In this document: positions 18,102 to 26,158 of the stretch, one piece after another | How the letters are laid out: each line of letters starts with the position of its first letter | Numbering within the stretch: position 1 is the first letter of the stretch | NCBI GenBank assembly: GCA_019634835.1 | Contig: JAHCAO010000007.1 | Location: forward strand, 32,451-96,450 | DNA: 64,000 nt | Direction of reading: 5' to 3' | Source: Gammaproteobacteria bacterium | GTDB lineage: Bacteria; Pseudomonadota; Gammaproteobacteria; DSM-16500 | Translations under genes and position numbers: made by a program | The notes under the pieces: generated by a model | Told to the model about the DNA's origin: nothing | Database searches by the model: none | What the model saw: only the letters and a program-made list of their open reading frames with translations

Positions 18102-18464
18102 ATGAGACACTACCTTGGTAAACAAGCTGAACGTGAAGCTAGTAAGTTTTTACAAGCCAAAGGCTTGCGCTTACTTGAGCAAAATTATCATTGCCGTTAC
18201 GGTGAGATTGACTTAATCATGCATGATCAGCATGATATTGTGTTTGTTGAAGTCCGGAGCCGGAGTCGTACTGACTTTGGCAAAGCATCTGAAACTGTCA
18301 ATAAAAACAAGCAAAAAAAGCTCATTAAAACGGCCACACATTTTTTGCAAACAAAGCAATGGTGGTATAAAGTCAATAGCCGCTTTGATATCATTGCCAT
18401 ACATTATGAAAGCGGTAAGCAACAGTTAGAATGGATTAAAAATGCATTTTCGGTAACGAGTTGA
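18102..18464 (+). CDS. yraN: UPF0102 family endonuclease-like protein YraN
   Basis: Small protein with a restriction-endonuclease-like fold; its cellular role is not established. Seen: LGKQAEREASKFLQAKGLRLLEQNYHCRYGEIDLIMHDQHDIVFVEVRSR, which carries the E-x-E-D-L and VFVEV-(R/K) motif expected of this fold, then KQKKLIKTATHFL. I use the ATG at 18102 (120 aa, family-typical) and not the ATG at 18069, which lies in a repeat remnant and would add an unconserved 11-residue leader. It sits just before diaA and dolP, the conserved order. Confidence 0.92.
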   Translation: MRHYLGKQAEREASKFLQAKGLRLLEQNYHCRYGEIDLIMHDQHDIVFVEVRSRSRTDFGKASETVNKNKQKKLIKTATHFLQTKQWWYKVNSRFDIIAIHYESGKQQLEWIKNAFSVTS

Positions 18465-18484
18465 ATATTGCTAGAGAATATTAC

Positions 18485-19090
18485 ATGAATAGTATCATCG
18501 ACCGTATTAGAATTAATTTTACCGACAGCATACAAACTAAAATTAATTCGGCGGACTCCATTATCAATATTATTGCTGAAGCCAGCGAAGAAATAGTCCA
18601 AGCACTGTTGGAAGGACACAAAATTCTAAGCTGCGGTAACGGTGCTTCTGCTTGTGACGCTTTACATTTTAGCTCACAAATGCTGAATCGCTTCAAGCAA
18701 GAACGCCCTGGATTACCGGCCATTGCTTTAAACTCAGACATCTCAACCATGACAGCCATCGCTAATGATTATCATTTTAGTGATGTATTTGCTAAACAAG
18801 TACGAGCCATTGGCCAAGCAGGGGACTTGCTATTAGCTATCTCCACCAGCGGGAACTCTGCAAATATCGTGAACGCTATAAAAGCTGCGCATGATAAAAA
18901 TATGGGAATTATTGCATTAACAGGATATGACGGTGGTAAAATAGTCGACCATTTGCAAGAAAAAGACATAGAAATCCGAGTGCCAGCATATGATCCACCG
19001 CGGATACAAGAAATGCATATTTTAATTATTCATTGTATATGTGACATTGTTGATTTTCGATTATTTGGTCACGGAGAAGTAATCACATGA
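18485..19090 (+). CDS. diaA: DnaA initiator-associating protein DiaA (SIS domain)
   Basis: Phosphosugar-isomerase-like SIS protein; in E. coli DiaA is a tetramer that binds DnaA and helps timely initiation at oriC. The sequence follows DiaA closely: FTDSIQTKIN, LLEGHKILSCGNGASACDALHFSSQMLNRF, ERPGLPAIALNSD, KQVRAIGQAGDLLLAISTSGNSANIV, ALTGYDGG and ARIQEMH-like RIQEMHILIIH. The frame opens at a TTG at 18461, but the ATG at 18485 matches the family start and gives 201 aa. GmhA (sedoheptulose-7-phosphate isomerase) is a close relative and remains a less likely alternative. Confidence 0.9.
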   Translation: MNSIIDRIRINFTDSIQTKINSADSIINIIAEASEEIVQALLEGHKILSCGNGASACDALHFSSQMLNRFKQERPGLPAIALNSDISTMTAIANDYHFSDVFAKQVRAIGQAGDLLLAISTSGNSANIVNAIKAAHDKNMGIIALTGYDGGKIVDHLQEKDIEIRVPAYDPPRIQEMHILIIHCICDIVDFRLFGHGEVIT

Positions 19091-19680
19091 AAAAACAAAG
19101 CAAAAAAGCTCTTATTATCATTGGACTAACCCTAGCCTTACAAGGGTGCATTTTTGTCGCTGGAGCAGCAGCTGGAGCAGCAGCTATCGCGATTGTATAT
19201 GACCATCGCACTATTCAAAAGGTATTGGAAGACACAGAAGTTGCCAATAAAATTTCAGATAAAATTAGAAAAATACCTGCTCTTCGCAATGAATCTCATA
19301 TAGAAGTCACAGTCTTTAATCATATTGTTTTACTCACAGGCCAAACTCCCAACCTTGCTTGGAAACAACAAGCTGAAGAAATAACAAAAACAGTCTCTGG
19401 TGTCACTCGTGTTTATAACCAAATTACTATTGAAGGCCCCACTTCTTCTTTGACTCACACTAGCGATGCTTGGATTACGACAAAAATAAAGGGCGAAATG
19501 CTTGCAACTGAAAACTTAAAATCAAGTAGTATCAAGGTCGTCACTGAAAATGGTGTAGTTTATTTAATGGGTATTGTTAACACTCAACAAGCAAATGTTG
19601 CTGTTGACATCGCAAGACAAGTTTCTGGTGTTCAAAAAGTGGTGAAGATATTTCAATATACAAAAAAACCTCAGAAATAA
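19087..19680 (+). CDS. dolP: Outer-membrane lipoprotein DolP (YraP), dual BON domains
   Basis: Lipoprotein with two BON domains that binds anionic phospholipid and supports outer-membrane integrity. The signal peptide ends in a lipobox (LALQGC) with Cys21 as the lipidation site, followed by a glycine/alanine-rich segment. BON 1 covers about residues 45-115 (VTVFNHIVLLTGQTPN) and BON 2 about 128-195 (KVVTENGVVYLMGIVN). Its ATG overlaps the diaA stop by 4 bp. The length of 197 aa is family-typical. Asp at position 22 is not present, so the mature protein is expected to be sorted to the outer membrane. Confidence 0.93.
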   Translation: MKKQSKKALIIIGLTLALQGCIFVAGAAAGAAAIAIVYDHRTIQKVLEDTEVANKISDKIRKIPALRNESHIEVTVFNHIVLLTGQTPNLAWKQQAEEITKTVSGVTRVYNQITIEGPTSSLTHTSDAWITTKIKGEMLATENLKSSSIKVVTENGVVYLMGIVNTQQANVAVDIARQVSGVQKVVKIFQYTKKPQK

Positions 19681-19820
19681 GCCCATCCATCTTTAATACG
19701 GCGTCATAATGCGCCAAACTGGTTGGTGATGAAAAACATTAACCAAAAGAGATGGAAGGTTCGAAATGAATAAATGAATTTTCGTTGTGCTGCTCGCAGA
19801 TGAGCGCATTCTTCACGTTT

Positions 19821-20040
19821 GTAACCATTCACAGGGGTAGTCATAGGGCCCCCAAAAACGGAAGCTCTGCGATGTCGAAGCCATGAAGGCCCGTTAAGAG
19901 GGAAGCTAGCGAAGGAATAAAGGCTGCAATTTTAACCCATCTATTGTATTTCAAAGCGGGCCGTCGTGATGACTGGAATGGTGCTATCTATCAGCTTCCG
20001 TTTTTGGGGGCCCTATGACTACCCCCCCGTGAATGGTTAC
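19821..20040. mobile_element. 220-bp MITE with GTAA termini and 8-bp target duplication (IS66-like ends)
   Basis: Terminal inverted repeats of about 46 bp begin GTAACCATTCAC at both ends and continue through TAGTCATAGGGCCCCCAAAA and CGGAAGCT. They differ by a few bases in a G-run. Directly outside, TCACGTTT occurs at 19813-19820 and again at 20041-20048: an exact 8-bp target-site duplication. Ends starting GTAA plus an 8-bp duplication are characteristic of IS66-family elements. The 220-bp interior has no coding capacity, so this is a non-autonomous derivative. It lies in the gap between dolP and the next gene (19681-20096). A fragment of its left interior occurs at 26103-26149. Confidence 0.88.
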
Positions 20041-20096
20041 TCACGTTTAAAGTTGCCTTCGAAACAGCTATGCGCCCTTCTTGTACCTTCTTTAAT

Positions 20097-21155
20097 TCAG
20101 CTTACTACGAAACGAGCTGGCGACGATGAAGGAGTGTGAGCACTATCAACAGGCTTATCGCCTTTATTAAAGAAGAAATTCAAGCTAGTGGAACGCCGAT
20201 ATTTCGGTGATGAATCAACTTTATCACTATCTATCTTACCTATTTTTTTGCTAACCTCTATTCGCTTAGATTCCGTAGGCTGCTTTGAAATTTCTAGGTA
20301 AAGCGTAGCTAAAACTCGTCCCAAATAACGCGGATCCACGCCAAGCCCAGCTAACTGCAATGCCACCGAACTAATAAAATCTCGTGCTTCCAGTGATAAA
20401 TCTTCTGGTTCAGCACATAGCACTGGATCTACTTTAGATACATTTTGTTGTACATTTCGATTATATCTTGGCTTAACGTGAATAAGAGAATTGGGGACAT
20501 AACCAATTGTTCCTGCATTCAGCAACATATTATGCATGACTTGAGTAAGAGGATGGTGATAAAGCAATACATTCATAACCTGAACTGAATTTTCTTGAGC
20601 TTCTTGCTGAGGCTGCATCCAAGAAAGGCAATCGATAGCACACTGAATCATATGACTGGCAATTGCTTCCTCCGACACATCTTTAAAACTCGGGGTCTTT
20701 TTTTTACTTATGACGTCTTTTTCAAGCAACCCTTTAATGGTGTCTGTTTTTTTCTGTTCGAATTGAGCATAGAGCGCTGCAGCTTTTTTCCAAATCTCTT
20801 TGCCTCGCCATTCTGATTCTTTGATTATCTTATTGGAGGGCACACGCTTTAATAACTCTGCATTTTCTCTCTTCCATGCCACTAAAGGAGATTCAAGATC
20901 ACCATCAGATTGATCTCTGGGAGCAAGATAAATCGTATAATCGTACTTTTTCTTTATCACGCCATCAATTGTAGCAGCTAGCTCTTCAGCAGAAAGACCA
21001 CCTTTGTATCCAATACAAACAGGAATATGGCAATGCACCATCGATATCTCTCTTTCACTTTTAGCAATAGCAGTGTTAATCCTCTGCCAAATACCTTCGT
21101 CTATACTAGTCTCCGCAACACGATTTATCTCTTGCGCAATTTTAGTTGATCTCAT
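20097..21155 (-). CDS. Unknown protein, 352 aa
   Basis: I do not recognise this protein. It is soluble, with no signal peptide or membrane helix. The first half is mixed alpha/beta (SMVHCHIPVCIGYKGGLSAEELAATIDGVIKKKYDYTIYLAPRDQ), the middle is helical and charged, and the last 50 residues are polar and probably disordered (SSPKYRRSTSLNFFFNKGDKPVDSAHTPSSSPARF). A disordered, Ser/Pro-rich tail after a helical body is often seen in type IV-secreted effectors of Legionellales, but nothing here proves secretion. It stands alone between a MITE and a sensor kinase gene, with its own upstream gap of 181 bp. Confidence 0.75.
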   Translation of the reverse strand: MRSTKIAQEINRVAETSIDEGIWQRINTAIAKSEREISMVHCHIPVCIGYKGGLSAEELAATIDGVIKKKYDYTIYLAPRDQSDGDLESPLVAWKRENAELLKRVPSNKIIKESEWRGKEIWKKAAALYAQFEQKKTDTIKGLLEKDVISKKKTPSFKDVSEEAIASHMIQCAIDCLSWMQPQQEAQENSVQVMNVLLYHHPLTQVMHNMLLNAGTIGYVPNSLIHVKPRYNRNVQQNVSKVDPVLCAEPEDLSLEARDFISSVALQLAGLGVDPRYLGRVLATLYLEISKQPTESKRIEVSKKIGKIDSDKVDSSPKYRRSTSLNFFFNKGDKPVDSAHTPSSSPARFVVS

Positions 21156-21336
21156 ATTAAACCCCTCGAGATATTTGATTAGACATCATATTATATTTTT
21201 ATTCAAAATGAGAGCGATATCATGCATTATAAATGTGACTTTAACATTATCAAGCACTATATAATGTATTAAAATTAAAATAAATCTGTTATCACTACGT
21301 TTTTAGCGAGAGTTACTTCTCGAGTAAGGATATCAC

Positions 21337-23034
21337 TTGACTCACTTAAAAGAAACACAAAATCTAACACATGCTGAATTAATCAATTTAATAGAAATAA
21401 AAGAAGAAGAAGTTAATATCTTAAAATCAGATAATAATATGCTGCGCAATATTATCGCACTCATCCCAGGAAATATCTTTTGGAAAGACAAAGAAGGAAG
21501 ATATTTGGGTTGCAATAATAATGTCGCTCATATACTGGGTCTCTCTAATCCAAATGAAATCATTGGTAAAAAAAATGAAGATCTTTTTGATACGCAGTTT
21601 GCTGAACTTGCTGATCAAATTGATCAAGAAGTTCATAGTTTGGCAAAAGAAGTTTATCTCGAGGAACAAGGTCTCACTATTAATAAACAACCTGCCACTT
21701 ATTTAACTAAGAAACTCCCTTTATTCAATAGTCAAGGTAAGGTAATAGGAATTTTAGGTGTTGCATTTGATATTACTGAAAGAAAAAAAATGGAAGAAGA
21801 CTTAAAAATAGCCAAAGAAAAAGCAGAAACAGCAAATCACAACAAATCTGAGTTTGTCGCCAATATGAGCCACGATGTTAAAACACCTCTTTCTGGCATC
21901 ATTGGCTTGGCAGAATTGCTAACCTACCGGCTGACAGGCCAAGAAAATCTTCAATTTGCACAAGCTATACTCTACTCAGGACAACAGTTACTGAGTTTTT
22001 TCAACAATTGTGTTGAAATTTTCAAATTAAAATCTAGTGATATCACATTACATAAAGAACGTTTCAAATTAAAATCCGTCGTTGATGAAATTTCCGAACT
22101 CTATCAACCTGCCATTAAAATAAAAAATTTAACTCTCCATACTCATTATGATCCTCATCTTCCTCAGTCCTTGCTCGGAAGCAGTGTTGGTATATATCGA
22201 ATACTACTGAATCTAGTTGGAAACGCAGTCAAGTTTACTGATGCAGGCACCGTATCAATCAGTGTCAGCTTAGATCAGAAATTAAGCACTAATCAGCAAG
22301 TCATCATCAAATTCATTGTCGAAGATACAGGTGTTGGTATACCTAAAAATAAACAAAATGTTATCTTTGATCGATTCACGCGATTAACACCATCATACAA
22401 AGGAATATTTGACGGAAATGGCATTGGTTTGTATATCGTCAAGCGATATGTACAAGCCATGCATGGAAATATTCACGTTAACAGTCAAGTAGGTGTAGGT
22501 AGTCAATTTATTATTCATCTACCTTTTCTACTTCCCAATCATCATAATGTAAAAAATATTCAACACCATACAATTCAGCCAATAAACAAAGATAATAATG
22601 AACACTTTTCATTACATTTAGTAGGCGAAAATCAGAAAAAATTTATTAATACGTCCATTAAAGTTTTATTAGTAGAAGATAATTTCACCGCTCAATTAAT
22701 GGGAAGCTCATTATTATCATCGATGAACTGTGAGGTAGAGATAGCGGATTGCGGTGAAAAAGCCATTGATATGTTTAAGCCTGGGAAATACGATTTAATC
22801 TTTATGGACATTGGACTTCCTGGTATGCAAGGAGATGCCACCACCCAACATATCAGAAAGATAGAACAGAATAGTCGCCATCAAACACCCATACCTATCA
22901 TTGCTCTCACTGCACATACGACAGATAACCTTGATAAAAGCCTTCTTAAAGCAGGAATAAACAATATCCTTAGTAAACCATTATCTAGAGACAAAGCAAA
23001 GAAAGTTATTGATTGTTATTTTGTTAGAATCTAA
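21337..23034 (+). CDS. PAS-containing hybrid sensor histidine kinase with receiver domain
   Basis: Signalling kinase, apparently cytoplasmic since no membrane helix is visible. Order: N-terminal coiled coil (about 12-35), PAS domain (about 36-148, ending GVAFDITERK), HisKA domain with the phospho-accepting His179 in FVANMSHDVKTPLSGIIG, HATPase domain (NAVKFTDAGTVSISVS; EDTGVGIPKNKQ; FDGNGIGLYIVKRYVQAMHG), and a C-terminal receiver (VLLVEDN; FMDIGLPG with phosphoacceptor Asp491; Lys in SKPLS). It begins at TTG 21337, supported by AGTAAGGA six bases upstream; no in-frame ATG lies close. The partner and signal are unknown. Confidence 0.93.
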   Translation: MTHLKETQNLTHAELINLIEIKEEEVNILKSDNNMLRNIIALIPGNIFWKDKEGRYLGCNNNVAHILGLSNPNEIIGKKNEDLFDTQFAELADQIDQEVHSLAKEVYLEEQGLTINKQPATYLTKKLPLFNSQGKVIGILGVAFDITERKKMEEDLKIAKEKAETANHNKSEFVANMSHDVKTPLSGIIGLAELLTYRLTGQENLQFAQAILYSGQQLLSFFNNCVEIFKLKSSDITLHKERFKLKSVVDEISELYQPAIKIKNLTLHTHYDPHLPQSLLGSSVGIYRILLNLVGNAVKFTDAGTVSISVSLDQKLSTNQQVIIKFIVEDTGVGIPKNKQNVIFDRFTRLTPSYKGIFDGNGIGLYIVKRYVQAMHGNIHVNSQVGVGSQFIIHLPFLLPNHHNVKNIQHHTIQPINKDNNEHFSLHLVGENQKKFINTSIKVLLVEDNFTAQLMGSSLLSSMNCEVEIADCGEKAIDMFKPGKYDLIFMDIGLPGMQGDATTQHIRKIEQNSRHQTPIPIIALTAHTTDNLDKSLLKAGINNILSKPLSRDKAKKVIDCYFVRI

Positions 23035-23101
23035 TAATTGTACATTCACGAGGTAACCTTAAACGTGAAGAAAACGTCCAGCTACAAGGGAAATACAGAT
23101 C

Positions 23102-23551
23102 CTACTCCACTAATTTCAAAAATGGCTTCGTTCTGTTAATAGAGGGTTCTACCGAATGACTTTGCTGATTCAATGAATCAAAGCTACCAAACCCATCTAT
23201 TTCCTTAAGCTGCGGAATTTTTTCTGCATTATCCTCGTTATCTTCTTCCGCATCAAAAAAGATCCCTTCACCATTTTCTTCTGCATAGATGGCCAAAATA
23301 GCTTTGATAGGAGCAGAAATAATATGTGTCACACCTGAAAATGAAGCCTTAAACTCCACTAATTCATTAGTCATTTTCAAATCACGAATAGCAGTAGGTG
23401 AAATGTTAAATACAATCTCTCCACCCTCAACATACTCTTGTGGAACTTTAGACCGAGGATGGTTGGTATCAACAACCAGTATTGGATTACAGTTACTATC
23501 AACAATCCATTGATAAAACGCTCGTAATAGATAAGGTTTATTAGATAGCAT
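23102..23551 (-). CDS. sspB: ClpXP adaptor protein SspB
   Basis: Adaptor that binds ssrA-tagged peptides from stalled ribosomes and delivers them to ClpXP. The N-terminal domain (SNKPYLLRAFYQWIVDSNCNPILVV; VPQEYVEGGEIVFNISPTAIRDL; FKASFSGVTHIISAPIKAILAIYAEENGEGIFF) matches the SspB fold. An acidic, flexible linker follows, and the C-terminal motif TKPFLKLVE is the ClpX-binding tail (consensus xLRVVK-like). The length of 149 aa is normal. It follows sspA by 19 bp, the conserved pair. Confidence 0.96.
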   Translation of the reverse strand: MLSNKPYLLRAFYQWIVDSNCNPILVVDTNHPRSKVPQEYVEGGEIVFNISPTAIRDLKMTNELVEFKASFSGVTHIISAPIKAILAIYAEENGEGIFFDAEEDNEDNAEKIPQLKEIDGFGSFDSLNQQSHSVEPSINRTKPFLKLVE

Positions 23552-23570
23552 GTTTTGTACTCCTTTAACG

Positions 23571-24221
23571 TTAGGCTGTTTCTACCTCAGATAATTTTCG
23601 TAATTCTTGTTCTGATTCAGTTAAGCTTGCTTGGAATGAATCACGCTGAAATAACCGCTCAGCATATTTGTTAATTACCTTAGCTTCTGTGGGAGAAAAT
23701 GTAATGCCCCATGCAGGCAGTCTCCATAAAACAGGAGCAAGACAACAATCAACAAGAGTAAAATCATCTCCTAGAAAATAAGGTGATGAACTAAAAACTG
23801 GCATTAGTTGTAATATATAACTTATTAACTCTTTTGCAGCAACACGTATGTCATTTACCTTGCCTGATTCCAATTTACGAATCAATGGACCCCACTCACG
23901 ATCAAATCGATAAACAATCAATCTTGCTTTTGCTCTTGCAACAGGATACACAGGCATTAACGGAGGATGAGGGAAACGTTCATCAAGATATTCAGCAATG
24001 ATGTTAGGCTCATATAATGCTAATTCTCTATCGACTAAAGTCGGCACACTTCCATAAGGATTCAATTCAAGTAAATCCTCTGATTTACCACGCAATTCTA
24101 CATTAATTACCTCGTATGAGACTCCTTTCTCTGCAAGGACAATACGGACACGGTGGCTAAGAATATCAATCGCACCGGAATATAGTGTCATAACGGATCT
24201 TTTATTTGTTATGATAGCCAT
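23571..24221 (-). CDS. sspA: Stringent starvation protein A (GST fold)
   Basis: RNA-polymerase-associated regulator with a glutathione-S-transferase fold, important in starvation and acid survival in enterics. The N-terminus (NKRSVMTLYSGAIDILSHRVRIVLAEKGVSYEV) and the segment SVPTLVDRELALYEPNIIAEYLDERFPHPPLMPVYPVARAKARL match SspA; the PHP surface motif (FPHPPLMPVYP) is intact. The full start at 24221 aligns with the E. coli N-terminus, so I keep it over Met11. The order tRNA-Gln, sspA, sspB after rpsI is consistent with co-transcription. Confidence 0.96.
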   Translation of the reverse strand: MAIITNKRSVMTLYSGAIDILSHRVRIVLAEKGVSYEVINVELRGKSEDLLELNPYGSVPTLVDRELALYEPNIIAEYLDERFPHPPLMPVYPVARAKARLIVYRFDREWGPLIRKLESGKVNDIRVAAKELISYILQLMPVFSSSPYFLGDDFTLVDCCLAPVLWRLPAWGITFSPTEAKVINKYAERLFQRDSFQASLTESEQELRKLSEVETA

Positions 24222-24316
24222 GCTGACCCCTTCCCTACATATGTGATTTAATTATCTGAGACACAAAAAATGCATCTAACGTAAAAACAAAACAATTGTG
24301 CGCGAAAAGAAAAAGG

Positions 24317-24390
24317 TGGCTGGGGGACTAGGATTCGAACCTAGGTTAACGGAGTCAGAGTCCGTAGTCCTGCCACTAGACGATCCCCCA
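24317..24390 (-). tRNA. tRNA-Gln (anticodon CTG)
   Basis: A 74-nt cloverleaf with encoded CCA. On the minus strand it starts TGGGGGATCGTC and ends CTAGTCCCCCAGCCA. The acceptor stem pairs GGGGGA with TCCCCC, the T-arm has GGTTCGAATCC and the anticodon arm is ACGGA-CTCTGAC-TCCGT, so the anticodon is CTG (reads CAG). The T-first unpaired base resembles bacterial tRNA-Gln. It lies 25 bp after the rpsI stop on the same strand. Confidence 0.96.
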
Positions 24391-24415
24391 ATCGCAGAGG
24401 AAGTTACAATACGAA

Positions 24416-24832
24416 TTATCGCTTAGAGTATTGTGTACCTTTTCGAGCTTTGTGCTTACCCACTTTTTTACGCTCGACTTCTCGCGCATCTCGTGTGACA
24501 TAGCCCGCTCTACGCAAAGCTTGCTTTATTGAATTATCTTCAACGCTTTCACTTAATTCATACTTTATTAAAGCGCGTGCAATACCATGACGAATAGCAC
24601 CAGCTTGACCATTGATTCCACCACCATCTACGGTCACTAATACATCAAACTTGTGTTGCAATGATGTCGCCTCAAGCGGCTGACGAACAATCATGCGGGC
24701 TGTTTCACGGCCAAAGTATTCATCCAAGGTTCTATTATTAATGACAATATTGCCATTCCCTGGTTTCAAAAAAACTCGCGCAGTCGATGTTTTACGTCGC
24801 CCAGTACCATAATAATTTGTTTCTGCTGCCAT
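24416..24832 (-). CDS. rpsI: Small ribosomal subunit protein S9
   Basis: 30S protein whose C-terminal tail contacts the P-site tRNA. The sequence [48 protein letters not shown] and the basic tail [24 protein letters not shown] are diagnostic; the final KR is conserved. Length is 138 aa. It starts 9 bp after the rplM stop; the L13-S9 pair is universal in bacteria. tRNA-Gln follows. Confidence 0.98.
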   Translation of the reverse strand: MAAETNYYGTGRRKTSTARVFLKPGNGNIVINNRTLDEYFGRETARMIVRQPLEATSLQHKFDVLVTVDGGGINGQAGAIRHGIARALIKYELSESVEDNSIKQALRRAGYVTRDAREVERKKVGKHKARKGTQYSKR

Positions 24833-24841
24833 ATTGTTGTC

Positions 24842-25282
24842 CTATTTTGCTTTTTCAAAACTAATTTCTACAGGTTGCTGCGCGCTGTGCGGGTGCTCTA
24901 ATCCAGCATATACCTTTAATTTGCGCAGCATTGCTCTACCCAATGGATTCTTTGGCATCATACCTTTTACCGCAATTTCAATAAGCTGAGTTGAATCTTT
25001 CGCTCGCAATTTTTCAAATGTCGTTTCTTTTAACCCACCAGGGTAACCGGAGTGGCGGTAATATACCTTATCCTGCTCTTTATTTCCTGTTACCTTTACC
25101 TTAGACGCATTAATCACGACGACATAATCTCCCACATCTGCATGTGGAGTATATTCTGGTTTATGCTTACCACGCAGATATTTAGCAATCTGAGTCGCCA
25201 GCCTACCAAGTACTTTGTCAGATGCATCAACAACATACCATTTATGTTCTGTGTTTTCACTTGTTGCAAAATACGTTTTCAT
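24842..25282 (-). CDS. rplM: Large ribosomal subunit protein L13
   Basis: 50S assembly protein. Motifs: [72 protein letters not shown] and [22 protein letters not shown]. The start is the ATG at 25282, with AGGAT six bases upstream; the frame's longer opening to 25375 would add a hydrophobic leader foreign to L13. It gives 146 residues. First gene of the rplM-rpsI pair. Confidence 0.97.
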   Translation of the reverse strand: MKTYFATSENTEHKWYVVDASDKVLGRLATQIAKYLRGKHKPEYTPHADVGDYVVVINASKVKVTGNKEQDKVYYRHSGYPGGLKETTFEKLRAKDSTQLIEIAVKGMMPKNPLGRAMLRKLKVYAGLEHPHSAQQPVEISFEKAK

Positions 25283-25613
25283 TGTTAATCCTATGAGATA
25301 GAAAGAACCCTTAAAAGCGCCAGAATTGTATAGTAAGCAGCTAAAACAAGCAAGTAGCAGCGCTAGATTTGGCAAGATGCGGAATTGCTACAGCTATCCT
25401 AAATTTAGCATTTCATTGAGTGTGACTAGCGCCATGGACAGACGTACTCTCTCTTTTTTCATCACGAAGAAAAGTTCAGGAATACCCCCTAGCATTTCCC
25501 AAAAAAATAGCTGCTTTTTCCTTATTTTTCGAGATTTTCAACAAAAAAGTCTCGCAATATTCTACAGAAATGGTATTTTATTTATGTCTTTTTACTTTAG
25601 TTGAGGAATGAAC

Positions 25614-26024
25614 ATGGCAGTAAAAAAATCTATGTCCAAAATGAAAAGGAAGTCAGGAAATAGCAAAATCACCGCTAAAGCAACAAAAAAAGCAGCTCCT
25701 GTAAAAATACCATCTATTAAAGATCCATTATCAAAAAGTAACATGATTAAAACTATTACTGATGTTACATGCGTAGCAAAAAAAGATGTGGTCTCTGTGC
25801 TTGATTGCTTTTCGCAAGTTATCGAGAAACACGTGAAATCTGGCGGCCCAGGCGTGTTTGTCATGCCAGGCTTAATGAAGATTAGCGTGGTGAAAAAGCC
25901 AGCTAGACCTGCTCGTAAAGGCGTCAATCCCTTTACTGGTGAAGAAATCATGATTAAAGCTAGACCTGCTTACAAAGCAGTTAAAATTAAAGCACTCAAA
26001 AAGCTAAAAGAAATGGTTGCTTAG
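25614..26024 (+). CDS. HU/IHF-family DNA-binding protein with basic N-terminal extension
   Basis: Nucleoid-associated protein. Residues about 45-135 form an HU-like domain: helix-turn region (MIKTITDVTCVAKKDVVSVLDCFSQVIEKHV), PGVFVMPGLMKISVV and the DNA-bending beta-arm with KPARPARKGVNPFTGEE, ending KALKKLKEMVA. The first 40 residues are a Lys/Ala/Ser-rich tail with low complexity (SMSKMKRKSGNSKITAKATKKAAP), resembling histone H1-like tails and absent from ordinary HU. Two ATGs six bases apart exist; the second (25614) has better spacing from GAGGA. A strong terminator follows at 26037. Confidence 0.9.
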   Translation: MAVKKSMSKMKRKSGNSKITAKATKKAAPVKIPSIKDPLSKSNMIKTITDVTCVAKKDVVSVLDCFSQVIEKHVKSGGPGVFVMPGLMKISVVKKPARPARKGVNPFTGEEIMIKARPAYKAVKIKALKKLKEMVA

Positions 26025-26036
26025 CTGCTGCTAATT

Positions 26037-26077
26037 AAAACCCCCTCTTTTTGAAATAACATTGAGGGGTTTTTTTA
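26037..26077 (+). terminator. Rho-independent terminator of the HU-like gene
   Basis: The stem AAAACCCCCTC / GAGGGGTTTT with a 16-base spacer is followed by a run of T (GGGGTTTTTTTATT). It begins 13 bp after the HU stop codon, on the same strand. Confidence 0.92.
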
Positions 26078-26102
26078 TTCGTTCATGAGGTAGCCAGCGG
26101 AT

Positions 26103-26149
26103 CCAAAAAACGGAAGCGCTGCGATATCGAAGCCATGAAGGCTCGTTAA
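26103..26149 (+). repeat. Internal fragment of the 19821 MITE
   Basis: About 47 bp (starting CCAAAAAACGGAAGCGCTGC) match the left interior of the MITE at 19821-20040 with five to six differences, running up to TCGTTAA. Terminal repeats and target duplication are missing. It lies between the HU terminator and the glmM stop. Confidence 0.8.
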
Positions 26150-26158
26150 AGTGGTTTT

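Noticed and set aside
18461..19090. Assignment of the SIS protein as GmhA
   Set aside because: Residue pattern and gene neighbours (yraN, dolP) fit DiaA better.
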